A DNA stretch of 64,000 nt from Agrypnia vestita (Eukaryota; Arthropoda; Insecta; Trichoptera; Phryganeidae): contig JADDOH010004284.1 of NCBI GenBank assembly GCA_016648135.1, forward strand, positions 124,001 to 188,000, in the 5' to 3' direction. The first letter of the stretch is position 1; the number at the start of each line of letters is the position of its first letter. The notes under the pieces were generated by a model, which saw nothing but the letters and a program-made list of their open reading frames with translations, was not told the origin of the DNA and searched no databases. Position numbers and translations under genes: made by a program. Positions 34,063-46,174 of the stretch are shown here, piece after piece.

Positions 34063-35500
34063 TTACTCCCTTTCATTTAAGGCGATCGTCTAGCAGAATG
34101 AGCAAATTTCACCATTTTTGTCATATCTTCTCTTGCGTTTTTTATTACATTTTTGTATGGAAATATCTCATTTAAAAATTTATTCCTCAGGTTACATATA
34201 TTTTAAATACGAATATCTTATTACAATGTCACAAATTAAATTACATAATTTATTAATAAATTACTTCGATGTTTTAAAAATGAAGAAAATTGCTCGATTT
34301 TATGGGCATTTTATGACTGAACTGCGTGTTGAGATGTCTTTTTTATTCAATAATATTACAAAGTAAACGATTATCTTAAATTTATTACAATTATAGAAAA
34401 ATCTGTTAGTAGGTTTACATGCAATTTATGTTTTAAAAAACACTGTTTTTTAAATTATTTATATTTTTTGTGTGTTTTTTTTTCAATCCTTTTAAAATAG
34501 TTTATAACTTTTTTTCTTTAATTAATTAAAGGAATAGACATTATTATTTTAAAATTAATACAAAAAAAAACAAAAAATTATTCTCGTTTTCAGATTTTAG
34601 CTATTTAATCAAGGCACTGCGTAGTGTGTCATAAATACGTTGCGTCTTGATTAAATATCTAAAATCAGGAATATCGACAAAGATTTAGATTTTTTTTAAT
34701 TTTATTGTAAAATTATAATATCTATTCTTTTGACTATTGAAGTAAAAAAGTTGTCAACCATGTAAAGAGAGTTGAAAAAAACTCAAAAAAAATATTTTTT
34801 TTTAAAAAACAGTGTTTTTTAAAACATAAATTGCATGTAAACGTACTAACAGATTTTTCCATAATTGTAATAAATTTAAGATAATCGTTTACTTTGTACT
34901 ATTATTGAATAAAAAAGATATGTCAACACGCCGTTCAGTCATAAAAGGCCCACAAAGTGGAGCAATTTTCTTCATTTTTAAAACATCGAAGGTTTGGTAA
35001 TTTATTAATCAATTACTAAATTTAGTTTATGACATTTTAATAAGATATTCGTATTTAAAATATATGTAACCTGATGAATAAATTTTAAAATTAGATATGT
35101 CCCTTTAAAAATGTGGTAAAAAACGCAAGAGAAGATATGAGAAAAAATGGTGAAATTTGCTCATTCTGCTAGACGATCGCCTTAACTCGTGGCGTCTGCT
35201 TGCTTGCTTGCCTGACGAAAAAAATTTGGATCGATTTTTTACCCTTTTCCCGTGATCCAATCGAGCTGAAACTTTGCAAGCAGACTCGTGGCGACGATCA
35301 ACGAGATCTATCAAATTTTCGTTAAAAAAAATTAATAATTATAGTATAATTTTGGAATTTTTCAAATTTTTAATGGTTTTTTCATACAACTTAGTAAGTT
35401 GTTTGGAGATTCCGACGCATACGGCAGACACGAAACCCGAACGTGAGAAAGGGAATATTGTAAAAACTTCATTTTTATGGGTCACTTTTTTTTAATGAAT
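34063..35500. repeat. Dispersed repeat family A, copy 3, split by a foldback element
   Basis: The left edge TTTACTCCCTTTCATTTAA (34062-34080) resumes at 35182 with TTAACTCGTGGCGTCTGCTT and continues to GAGAAAGGGAATATTGTAAA and a T-run near 35495. Removing the foldback and one TTAA restores the contiguous order seen in copies 1 and 2. Confidence 0.75.
34081..35181. mobile_element. 1.1-kb foldback element flanked by TTAA (piggyBac-type target site)
   Basis: Arms of roughly 380 bp start GGCGATCGTCTAGCAGAATG and end with the complement CATTCTGCTAGACGATCGCC. Both edges are flanked by TTAA, and the uninterrupted family A site has a single TTAA, so this is a target duplication of the piggyBac kind. 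The spacer contains a second hairpin (AGATTTTAGCTATTTAATCA near 34593 and TGATTAAATATCTAAAATC near 34654). There is no transposase. Confidence 0.8.
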
Positions 35501-38095
35501 ACCGACAAAATGTCGCGATATCATTATTCATATATATATATATCAGTTGCGTAATATAATGAAAACATAAATTTTCCCACACTGTTGAACTGTGGATCCA
35601 CTGCCCGGGGCGGCAGGGCGAATTCAGAATAAAACAAACCAGTTTTTGTAATAAAACCATATCCGCTGTGAAATTTGAATGCAAATGCGGGCAGTATTCT
35701 ACCAATTCATTTAATTTTTTTGTATTTCTGCGTTCGAGATTATAAGGATGCGACGTAAAATAATATCATTACGATGGCTTAGATTCCGCAAGCTAAATTT
35801 AAAATAATTGATCGTTATTACAAGTAAATATAATCTCATTGTATTTTAATTAAACGATTATATTATAAACTGACAATCTTCGATGTCTTCGAATTATGAA
35901 TGCCACAAAATGAAAAAAAACTCTAATAGATATTTCATGTCATTAGCGTAGAGGCGCTAATTTGAAAAAACATCGACAAACGCAGGAAACAATAAAGAAA
36001 ATGAAGTGTTAAAAATGAGGAAAAAATATTTCTTTAATATAATTATTGCAATGAAAAGCGCATGGATCCGAAGGACATGACTATAACACGAAACACGTCA
36101 CTTGACTATATTATTTCTCGCTAATAGTATTGTTATACGTAATGTAAATATTTTAAACAAAATTTTATGTCGGAGGGAGAAACTATTTGTAAAATAATTA
36201 ATGTTGTGATGAAATACTTATACTCGATTCTCTTTACAAGACAAGTAACCTGTGTCATGACGTAATTATGAAACAGAATGCCTTTGGCAGCGGCGTCATT
36301 TATTGGCACATTTTATACTTTGGAATTTTTATTTTTAAATAACAATTAGGGTGTTTTTATTTAAAAAAAAAGTATCTTTTAATTAGTTAGTAAAGCCTCA
36401 AAGTACGGGAATAAATAGAGTATGCTGTTTAAAATCATCTCTTTATATGAATAAAAGGCCTTTTAATATCAACAAAAACGTAAAAATTTCTTGCAAATTT
36501 AAAACATTATAACTTTATTAATATTGATCATTTCTTAATAATCTATGTACGGATTCTAGATAATGAAGTAAACTTTATATATATACATATATATATGTAA
36601 TATTTATTAAAACTTTGCTTTCCCTAGAACACTAAAAACGAATTTTTGGCCGCGGCTTGTCGATTAATGCTTATATTTTCTTAATTATTGTAAATAATGT
36701 TCAGTTTATGACTTTTATATAAGAACAAAGGTTGTAAGTTATCACCCCAAAAAAATGCAATCTAGAATATACATTCTGATATAAATGAATAATAAAAACC
36801 CACATTTTCGTAAAAAAAAAACCGCCGAAATATGCATTTGCAGTGAATGTATGCCTTAAGGGCAAGAGATATTTAAATACTTTCTATTAAGAAGTCCGCG
36901 ACGAACATATATCTATATGTTAAGGTTAAATACACTAATTGATAAAATATGACTAAAAGTTACTAAAAATGTACGCGCGGGTAAACTAGCATAAAATAAA
37001 AATACCAACATGTTTCCGGGCTAACGGTCCCTTCATCAGTATACAACGTTTTGCAACTTTTGAAGAATTTAATTTAGAAAACTGATAAACCAATTTATAC
37101 AGCGAAATCTTCCCTTTTGCCGGCGCGAGCTCGCATCGCCGACTATCGGAATATCAGAATGATTTTCAATCGTACGCCGTACGCATTCGATACCAGAGCC
37201 GACTAGGATGTTTACTTTTGCAAGTACCGACACATCGTCATCTGAAGCGATTGAAATTCTTCCCGATGAGCGGGCCGGGCCCTATCTCCAGCGTGCATCG
37301 CGACCAGAGGACGGTGCGGGGACTGCCAGTCGTGCCCGGCCCGGCCGCTACTCCGCTTCACGCCGGAGGAGGAAACCCAACACCCCGCCGTTGTGTGCAG
37401 ATCAGCAGTGCGTAAATGTGGCTACTCTCGTTTCAAAACCTGGAGGATGTGACGCGCAAACCCGAGCACGAATTGGTATAGCGAAATCAACAACCAGTCT
37501 GACGGAGACACACGGAGAAATCGGTCTATTACGAGAGTATATGTACATCGATGAAATTTCTGGTTTTCAAAAATGTATTTTGAGTTAGTATAAAAATGTC
37601 TCTTAGATGTGAAGTGTCACCATCCACCAGGAGATAATGATTTCCGAAAGATTTTCGGCAGGGAGGGGCGTGCACTGAGAACATTGAAATATATTTTGAA
37701 AACAAATCAAATTGAAATACATGTCTCGCAATATTCCATCAAAATTATTTACTTATTTAAAATGTACTGAATTCCTGATTTTATGTTATTAAAAAATAAT
37801 CCTTTGTACACCTCCACCTTTCAGTGGGATGACTCCCTAAATAAGGGCTCAGTGGAGATGCCGCAGATTTGGAAGACAATCGACGAGAAGCCAAAGATTC
37901 AGAGGGCCAAGCCTCGATTTAGACTGCAAAACTATTGAAGAAGATGAGCTGTGAAATCCCTATGGTGCTAACAACCTATTATTAAAATTGAGATGAGACT
38001 CCGAAATTAATATCGACATCGACCGTAAACTCATAGTTGAATTGAACTGAATAAAATGCGAGCATACCTCCTTTAGAAAAAACAATCTAAAATCT
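35500..38095. other. Anonymous intronic DNA with a GC-rich patch
   Basis: Mostly AT-rich. The 37100-37460 interval is GC- and CpG-rich, with open frames on plus that resemble nothing known. A hammerhead-like word lies at 37011-37039 on the minus strand. Confidence 0.3.
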
Positions 38096-38109
38096 AAAAA
38101 TAATCACAT

Positions 38110-38563
38110 TAAAGAATTAAGGTTGTTATTACGGTCGTTACACATTTAACTGTAACTGGTTTTGGATATTTTATACGAACCGTATGTTTTTCCGAGAAAC
38201 GATTCTCGACGTTTCGTTGAATTCTTATTCAACGTCATCAGGAGGACGACCTTTACAGTTACAAACTATCAAGTATTTGGCGCCGTGTTCTTACGACATT
38301 GATTCAACCCTTGAGAGACGTCGCAGTAAAGTCCGCCGACGTAACTAGTACATACTGCACACTGGCGACCTCTATTGTAGAAGTGAAAACTCCACAAAGT
38401 GCATATAATTTACGCCCTCGAAAGCAGTTATCAGTCCGCCCTCTACATCCGCGGGTAAAGGTCGTCCTCCTGACGGCGTTGAATAAGAATTCAACGAAAC
38501 GTCGAGAATCGTTTCTCGGAAAAACATGCGGTTCGTACAAAATATCCGCAACCAGTTACAGTT
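38110..38563. mobile_element. Inverted-repeat element with 13-bp target duplication, copy 2 (possibly Penelope-like)
   Basis: Same family as 5313-5626: it starts TAAAGAATTAAGGTTGTTAT and has arms with CGATTCTCGACGTTTCGTTG and its complement. Flanks are AAAATAATCACAT on both sides (38097-38109, 38564-38576). The centre differs from copy 1 and encodes on plus a short TPQSAYNLRPRKQLSVRP segment. The YNLRPR word occurs near ends of many retroelement proteins. The minus strand contains CTGATGACGTTGAATAAG and AACGAAACGTCGAG, a hammerhead-like fold. Confidence 0.75.
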
Positions 38564-38569
38564 AAAATA

Positions 38570-39460
38570 ATCACATTATCAGACAACCGCAATACTGGGG
38601 TCCGATGTGCCGGCATAGAAAGCGGTCGATACTGGGGGAGGGTTTATCGGGATACGGGATACGGCCATGATTCAGGAGAGACAGATCGGACGGTTAGGGA
38701 AAACTTTCATTACGGCAGCCGAGATAAATTGTCCTATTTTTCAACGGAGAGTGGCCTCACCTGAGTATTCCCTCAAACAGTGCCTGCATTAATCTTTCGC
38801 GAAGCTCGCGACATTTTTTAGCAGTCGGATAATGTATCACTTCTGAAGACTCTAGGAAGCGAAACCGCGGGGAGTTTAAAAAGGCAGGACGCCTCGGAAG
38901 GAACTAGACCACTCTCGAACGATTTTTGAACAGCGAGCTCAACTTGCCATTAAAATTATTCACAAATAATGCACTAGAATACATATTCAAACTGAATATA
39001 CATGGAAAACGAATAAAATATCTTCGATTTGCAGACGACGACAAGCACTTGCGAAGGCTTGCAAATGTTTCAACATCTCAATTACGTATTAACTCAAAAT
39101 TTTACTTTTATTAAAAAAAATTATATGGCAAAGAACAGTGTTGAGTTCGTGACATAAATATACTGAGGTCAAAAAACGTAACTAGAGAGATTGATCAAGA
39201 TGAAACTGATTGAAAGTTGATCGTTTGGAAAGAGAATAGACTATGATTTCTACACAATGAACGATGCATTAACCAAAGTCGTTTACCTCAAATCGATGGA
39301 ACCATTAAATAAATAAAGCCGTAACTAAGAAAAGGAGGCGGTGTGCATCTCGCCTTAATAACTTTAAAATCATAAAACTCTCAGAGCATAAACGTATGTA
39401 CTTCCTGAAGGATCCTCGAGCAGCAATGTTCATTGAAAGTAGCAGTTTTTTCTAGTGATA
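38570..39460. other. Anonymous intronic DNA
   Basis: No gene or bounded repeat was seen. Confidence 0.35.
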
Positions 39461-39467
39461 GTATTTT

Positions 39468-39632
39468 AACCGGTGACACACTAACCGATATTTGAGATTC
39501 GTATCTGATTGCGTCGATGATTGGCAACTGATTTTGCAATGCGACGGGTATTATATCTTAGTTATCAATTATCGATACAATCGGATACCAATCCCAAATA
39601 GCAGCACAGAAAATAACCGGTTAAAATAGCGG
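39468..39632. mobile_element. Short foldback MITE
   Basis: TATTTTAACCGGTGACACAC on the left and AACCGGTTAAAATA on the right are inverted, with inner inverted matches CGTATCTGATTG and CAATCGGATACC. The TA at both edges is compatible with a Tc1/mariner-type target site. Confidence 0.6.
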
Positions 39633-39994
39633 TTTAACCATCGCTAGTTTTTCCCCTTTTTCTAAAAATGTCTCAAGGATTTAAATTTATTATTGGAAGA
39701 ACAGGGACAAAACGTTGATTTCCTCATGAAGTGAAACGGAGAAATGAAATATGTATGTATGTTAATCGCCAGTCACGTCAGCACCGAGTGTTATCTGTAC
39801 AATCCTACACCCTTTTTCCGATTGAAAGCAAATTCTGCGATGTTACTCTTTAGGACCCTGTGCAAAATATCCTCTCCGCCCGTTATAAATATCTAAGTTG
39901 CACTGTGGGATCTCTACCGGACACCTCACTCTCTTGATTGGTCCAAATTTCGAACACAACGTTACTTTTTAGTACCCCTATGTATATTACAACT

Positions 39995-40136
39995 AAGGTC
40001 CGAATTCATAGCCAATACTTAGTGATTTAAAGGTTAAGGTACGCCTTAAAAGCGCAATTTTCAGTACAAAATAACACTTTTAAGGAGTACCTTAATCTTT
40101 AAATCATCTAAGTATTGACTCTGAATTCGGGCTTAA
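39995..40136. mobile_element. Short foldback MITE
   Basis: AAGGTCCGAATTCATAGCCA, ATACTTAGTGATTTAAAGGT and TAAGGTACGCCTTAAAAG are mirrored by CTTTTAAGGAGTACCTTAAT, CTTTAAATCATCTAAGTATT and GACTCTGAATTCGGGCTT. Confidence 0.7.
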
Positions 40137-40679
40137 ATCTCATTCCAAAGCGACGTCGAGCACGCGCCGCTAGAAGTTCGTACCTACTACGAGCGTGTCA
40201 GAATTGCGGGCGCGTCCGTCTACCGGACAGATCGCGCCCATCACAGCGTGAAATGGCCGTATCGTGTTATCCGACAGTTAACAAAACATTTTGCGCTAAC
40301 GGCGCTAATAACTACTGCCTCCCGTAGCACCCGCCCCCGCGACACCTCCTGGCGGAACAGCTGAGCATCATGCAGACTGCAACGGCGAGACTAGGGCCGG
40401 TCTCGTAAACGTCCGTTAGTTAAACGTCAGAACAAATAAACCGACATTTGATACAAACGTCATTTTTTCGTCTTGTAACAATCCGTTAGTAAAATTTTAC
40501 CGACGGCCGATACCGACAGTCGAACCACCAGTTTACCGCTCGTTAGTTGAAATTGACATAAGTATGACAGATTGACGTATTATTTTTAAGGTAAGGTCCG
40601 TTGTCAATTTGCATTTCGTGCTGTTTGTTTAACATCTACGCGCATACTGTGCTGACTACTGCTACATTTTCAAGGAAAA

Positions 40680-40995
40680 ATGTTTTCAGATAGCGATGTC
40701 CAGCTATTATTGTGTTCATGTTCGTCGAATGAAGAACAAACTCAACGACAAAGAGTGTTCAATACGAGTACATTATTTTAATATTTTAGATGACGCAGAT
40801 TTATCTACTGTTTTCGCTTGTCGAAAAGGTCTGCTTAAGAGCTTCTAGAAGATATTGGGCAAAATGTAAAAAGGCGCACGCGTAGCAATCTGACATTATC
40901 ACCAACCACAAAATTGCTTGCTGCCTTGAGATTCTATGTTCTTAGATTAATATTATTAGCTGCTGCAGACTTTGTTGGGGTTTCAGTGTTTTTTA
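40680..40995 (+). pseudogene. Harbinger transposase N-terminal remnant
   Basis: After an ATG at 40680 and several stops the frame gives ELLEDIGQNVKRRTRSNLTL, SPTTKLLAALRFYVLR and AAADFVGVS. The R-T-R-x-N-x-L-x2-x-x-K-L-LAALRFY and DFVGVS segments are the conserved helix-turn-helix region of PIF/Harbinger (HARBI1-like) transposases. The DDE catalytic part is absent, having been cut off by the LINE fragment or deleted. Confidence 0.7.
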
Positions 40996-41295
40996 TTTTT
41001 TGGGTAGCAATCCTAGGATTGGTCTGCAACAAGCACTCGCCCTCTCCACTCCTCTCTGTCACTTGCCAGCCTATTCATCTCTTGGTAGGTGCTACAGCGC
41101 ACATTTCTGGTCTACGTAGCTTAATCTCGGGCGGCCTCTACGATTGTTGCCTTCAACATTTCCCTCGACGATGGTTAAAAGCAGGTCCAGATGCCTTATA
41201 TTATGGCCTATCCAAATTGCTCGCTGTGTTATGTTGCTATCCAAATTGCCCAAAGTGTTATGTTGTGGGAAGTCTCCCAAAAATCCGGTGCGAGC
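40990..41295 (-). pseudogene. LINE 3'-end fragment inserted in the Harbinger element
   Basis: On the minus strand IWIGHNIRHLDLLLTIVEGN is followed by VEGNNRRGRPRLSYVDQ. This IGH-x-IRH, IVEG, GRGRPR pattern is the tail of a LINE polymerase. An A-rich stretch on that strand, near 40985-41010, marks the 3' tail, directly abutting the Harbinger DFVGVS codons. Confidence 0.6.
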
Positions 41296-41529
41296 GAGAA
41301 ATCATAGGTTATATTTCGTTTCCATAGGAAAGAGATATACTTCGCCTCTGACAGCTCTAAAATCATAGACACGAGCAGTACGATATTGCGATACGTAATT
41401 ACGGACGGTAAAAAAAAGTTTTATAAGACGAGCGTCGGTAGCATTTATAAACGATCGGCCATCCGTTAGTAAATTGTCGATTTACTAACGGAAATTTGGT
41501 CTCTCGTTTACAAGACCGGCCCTAAAGGA

Positions 41530-43635
41530 CCACAGAACGATTAAAGTAACAGGTGGCGAATTAAAAATACTACGCGGCCATAAACGTGTTCGATTCCCGA
41601 AAATATTCCAATTTTATAGTTTTCGATAATTATATGTTAATTGAATAAATAATTTATGACGAATTCAATTCAAATTAGTCGGGGTTCAATAACCCTCGCT
41701 AGATCTCGTTAGCGCAAATCGATATTTGCATAATGTGTTTTTTATGTGGTTTTGACGGAGACAGGCAATATTCAACGGGAGACGAACGTTGTGTGTAAGG
41801 ATCGGGAAGAGCTATTGCGCCTCGAAAAATCTCGAATTAAATTTTGTACCTACAAGTTTCTACTTCTGTCTACTAGCAGAAAGCAACTTTTATTTAATTT
41901 TTTTTTATTTTGTCTATTTATTTTCTTTACATTGTAGTATTTCTAGTCCCACAAAACGTCTTAATAGACGTTCGTCTGCAGGTTCATTTACACAATTTAA
42001 TGTTACACTGTTTCTAAATAATAATAAATTATTTATTACTATTAAAATACAATATATTACCAAAAAAAGTAAAGTGGTCGAACACAGTAGGTACAACGAA
42101 ACATAAACAATTAAGTTACACACATATGTGTAATGATATGAGTGGCATTCAAAATTGAAAAAAATACGGTAACGACAGATTCTTGGACGACAGTTTGTAT
42201 TATTTATTTACAAAAATACTTTCAAGTAGTCGGGATACATGCAAAGTATTTTCTTTGTCATAATAAGTCGATCTACAATCGCCAAAAATAACATAAAATT
42301 ACGTGGTACTAATTGAGGTATCAAATATTTAACGTCAAACGTCGCGGTCTGAGTTGAGTATGGCTCACACATATTTACTTAAATGTATAATATGCTGATG
42401 CAGTAAATATACTAAAATTTACATTAATCTATGTCATGTTTACGTTTTAATAGTTAACTATAGGTACCTTAAATAAGAAGGTAGAGAATAGGAAAAATTC
42501 CTACGATTCCGTAATAAAACGTGCGTCCAGTACTATCATTGGATGTGTAGTACTCGTGTATGGATACCTAGACATTTTCTCCGCTTAATCAAACTCCTAC
42601 ATATATGTATTCTTAACATTTATCTTAGATATAACTTTATCTTATTACACCACCCTATAAACACTTTTATACACGCGAGACTTCTATAATTTACATTAAT
42701 TAGTAAATATCTCATTACATTTATATAAATACATTACTTATTAATATCCACCCAAAAACGGGCGTGAAGGGCATACATAGATTGATTTGTGTAAAAAAAA
42801 AGGCAATTTAAACAATTAGCGGCATAATGATGATGTAATCTAAAAAGTTCCCTATTCTTCCGAGGATCGCAGCATCCCACGTATCAGAGAGGACTCACTT
42901 TCCGCCTTTGTTCCGGGGATGACCCACTAGGGACTATCAACAAAATGAATCGCCCACTTGGACACAGCCGAGCGCACTTCCGAGGGCTTCCCAACTTAAT
43001 CTCGGGCTAGACTAAACTTAACTTTGTGAGTTATGTGACCTTAAGTGCGCGTAGTCGACTACGACCAAAGATTCCAACCAAAAATTATGATTAAATACGA
43101 TAAAACATTTAAAATCTAATACGATCTATCGTAAATATCGACGAAGTTTTTAGGTTTCAACAAATTGTTTACGCGGGTAAGGGTTCTTTAACACTCACGT
43201 TCCGGAACGGGGTTACAACATAACCCCAAAAATCTTTTTAAAACTATTTAATAATTATTACTGATATTGAGCTGCTATTCTTTGTAATCCTCGTAAATAT
43301 CACAAAGAATAAAACACACAAAGAAAATAAAATAATAATGTTGTATAAGACAATCAAAAGTAGAAAAAAAAAAGTTTTTCCATAGACAATCGTCAATATT
43401 CTATACGATGCGCTTGGTTCATTCTGCTAGCGCGGCTCCTTATCAGTCAGACGCATGTGAGTCATGAAACGTAAAAATAGACTTTTCCTTATAAAATGAC
43501 AAAAAAATCAGTAGAATCTTGCTCGCATTGTATAAGAAATATAATTAAAAAATATTATAGTACATTTTCAAACCATTCTACTTCATTAAAATGCAAATCT
43601 GACTGGGGTTATTATGTTATTTGTTATTTTGTTAT
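41530..43635. other. Anonymous intronic DNA
   Basis: AT-rich, with a family C end fragment (GAGACTTCTATAATTTACAT) near 42680. No gene was seen. Confidence 0.35.
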
Positions 43636-43639
43636 CCGG

Positions 43640-43880
43640 TTTTCGATTTTCCAGCACCCGAAGGTTAAGGGTAGGCAGAGAGATATTACTCTTCTGTCCT
43701 GATGTACCAATATTACATCATCCACTTTTACATATCTAACGAGCGCTCTTATGATGTTACAAGCTTTCAACAGGGTCGTTTCTTTAATATCTTGTTTATC
43801 AGATCATGCTAGGTCTTCTGCGGACGCCCCTATTATTTGCACTTAAAACTGCTTTAGTCTTGGCTCGTGTAGCAAATGGT
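43640..43880 (-). pseudogene. LINE 3'-end fragment
   Basis: Minus-strand words GRPQKT-HDLINKILKK and YIRTEE match the 9300-10350 LINE in the same order. Stops and frameshifts are frequent. Confidence 0.5.
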
Positions 43881-43889
43881 CGTTGACGA

Positions 43890-44380
43890 TAATTGCATTA
43901 AGAGCACCGCGCATCGAATAAAATAATAAAATTGATTAAGAAATACGGAATTTTCGATATCGAGTCCGGTCGTATAAGGAATGCGGCATTCCAGGGGGGA
44001 GTGCTTTATTACGCAGCCTCGGAATAATGGCTCCTTTCAGCGGGACAATTTTCCGCCTTTCCGGGAAAATGGCGTCGGGCGCCACAGGACCCCGGCACCA
44101 CATTCTAATGAGGCGGGAGCGGGGCGTGCCCGAGTTTTAATATCCCTCCAGAGCGGGGACGAGCGCCACTTTTTTCATCCCGAAACACAAGCTCTTTGTT
44201 GAGAGCGGTCTCGTAATCCAGCGCAGAACGGCGCGGACACCGTCTCCGAGACGGCGTGATTATTCTCCTTTGTGGAATTGCACCAGAGAGATCACACGGT
44301 ATTTATAAAAATGAGAACAATGCAATTTTAAAAAACACATTTTATATTTCCTTTTAAGTGAGAGTTAGGCCCGATTGTAT
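43890..44380. other. GC-rich intronic patch
   Basis: 43980-44270 is GC-rich with CpGs. No coding similarity is apparent. Confidence 0.3.
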
Positions 44381-44384
44381 AAAG

Positions 44385-45175
44385 GTACTGATACACAAGC
44401 TTATTAGTGGCATGTGTGTACGCACATTGCTAGTAATAAGCATGCTCAGAAATCAACCGACGGTTGATTTATGAGCATTCTAACGTCATTCACCATGAGA
44501 AGGGGTATTTTTTGAGCATGTGTGAACAGGCTTGCTTATTATGAGCACGCTTATTCGCGGCTAGTATCGATTATCAATGCGATCTTCTCAGTCCGCGACA
44601 GATGAAACAAATATGGCGTGTTGGGGAGATGATAAAACATTACTTTTCGTGACTTATTATAGGAATCACGAATGTCTGTGGAATACTCGGTCACCGCTAT
44701 GTAAAAATAATATAGCAAGAAATAATGTTTATGAAACTTTATTAAAAGACATAAATGAATCAAATCTTACAATAAAATTTATGAAAACTAAAATCAAGAA
44801 TATTTTGATTTATTGGTTCGCTTGAATTTTCTTTTTCAGTTTCCATTTTGAACAAGAGCGTCTCTATTCTATGACAAGAGCATGCCAGTAATAAGCATGT
44901 GTGTTTGATTAAACCCAGGAACTGTTTTGATTTAATGGTTCACTTGAATTTTCTATTTCAGTTTGCAAAGTTTCAATTTTGAAATAGAGTTCCTCTGTAT
45001 TCTATGACAAGAGCATGCCACTAATAAGCATGTGTATTTGATCGTTAGCTTTGAGCATGCTTATTTATGAGCATGCTTAAAATAAGTATACTAATAATGA
45101 GCAAGTGTGTACAGTTGTTATGGCATGCTAGTTTTGAGCATGCTAAATAATGAGTATGCCAGTAATAATCATAAT
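44385..45175 (+). mobile_element. TIR DNA transposon with MADF remnant, copy 2 (right end lost)
   Basis: The left end AAAGGTACTGATACACAAGC matches copy 1 at 18283. GCATGC-type words again cluster at both sides. The right end fades at GAGTATGCCAGTAATAATCA without the final inverted repeat. An internal duplication of about 130 bp (TCTATGACAAGAGCATGCCA at about 44867 and 45001) distinguishes it from copy 1. Confidence 0.65.
44577..44825 (+). pseudogene. MADF-domain protein remnant
   Basis: An uninterrupted frame reads GDDKTLLFVTYYRNHECLWN, TRSPLCKNNIARNNVYETLL, KDINESNLTIKFMKTKIKNI and then ends. This covers most of a MADF domain: hydrophobic helix, LW-x-TRSP-x-YK, then the A-x-x-N-V-Y-E-x-L helix and the K-T-KIKN-I helix. 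It is the best preserved copy of this element's accessory gene. The start codon and upstream exons are not identifiable. Confidence 0.65.
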
Positions 45176-45546
45176 CGTAGATTTTTGCGTTTTCACAATC
45201 AAACAACCCGCTTTCGTAAAAATTTATAGTAATAAACGAAAAATTTATAGTAATAAATCAAATTGATGCAACCGGCAGATTTTTAGTGAATTCTTGCGAG
45301 ATCGTATTGACTACTGAATTCGAGCACAACGTCCATGAAAATAAAGAGACTGACGTATAAAAGTTCAGTAATACCAGAGCTTACTTATCAGAACCCTTGA
45401 CTCCCAACAAAGAAGATGAACACTGGAGATTGCTAAGAAAATATAGTGTGCGAAGGCGTCGTGGCCGGGATTTTTTCAGGATCCATGTGACGAGTTGAAT
45501 GTCACAAAAATGAAAAAAAAAGGGGGGGAGGGGGGTTGACGACTAT

Positions 45547-46174
45547 GGCTCGGTTGCGCCAGCAGAAGTAAATTTGGTTCGAGTAACATTGACCCGAGTA
45601 ACTTTTTTTACCCTCAGCTCAGAGTAAACTCGATTTCGGGTTGCACAAACGTCTTTTTTACCGCTGTCAAACCAATCATAAGGCTAATAGGGTGCCAAGC
45701 GGAATAAACCTCAAATACCGCATTTGTCTATGGAATTTGATTTATTTCAGTTTTTCACCACAGGCAATACGTACTTTTGCGGTTCAAAACCAGTTCAAAC
45801 AAACCACTTTATTCTACGAAACAAACCAAAAAAACGTCAAACCATCGCTAAAATAACGCGAAATTAAAAGATTCATTTTAATGTTTACAAATTTCAATAC
45901 GAAAATGACAGCGACAAAATTCAAATGACAAGTACCTATATGGACAAATGTCACATTTTCAAATCAGCTGTGAGAGGACGGCCATTTTTTTTACCAACAT
46001 TTTTACTTTTACCCACCTATCTTGGAGACTAAAATAAATGTATGTACTTCGGCGAGTAAAATAATTTTTACCATCGCTGGCGCAACCCGTTTTTAGTAAA
46101 AAAAGTAACTTGAGTAACTTTAAAGTCACTCGAGTAACTTTTTTTACCTTTACTTCTGCTGGCGCAACCGAGCC
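45547..46174. mobile_element. TIR element with TAT duplication
   Basis: The inverted ends GGCTCGGTTGCGCCAGCAGA and TCTGCTGGCGCAACCGAGCC (26 bp in all) are flanked by TAT on each side. Inner copies of GAGTAACTTTTTTTACC-type words are also inverted. The minus strand near 45960-46010 encodes a KKMAVLSQLI-like fragment. The 3-bp duplication suggests a Harbinger-like group, with low certainty. No intact gene. Confidence 0.7.

Larger units (their letters stand above)
40393..41524 (+). mobile_element. Harbinger element with transposase remnant and nested LINE fragment
   Basis: The terminal inverted repeats AGGGCCGGTCTCGTAAACG and CGTTTACAAGACCGGCCCT are accompanied by inverted inner copies of CGTTAGTAAATT words. 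Inside, a decayed transposase start is visible, then interrupted by a LINE fragment on the other strand. No clear 3-bp duplication can be read at the edges. Confidence 0.7.
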
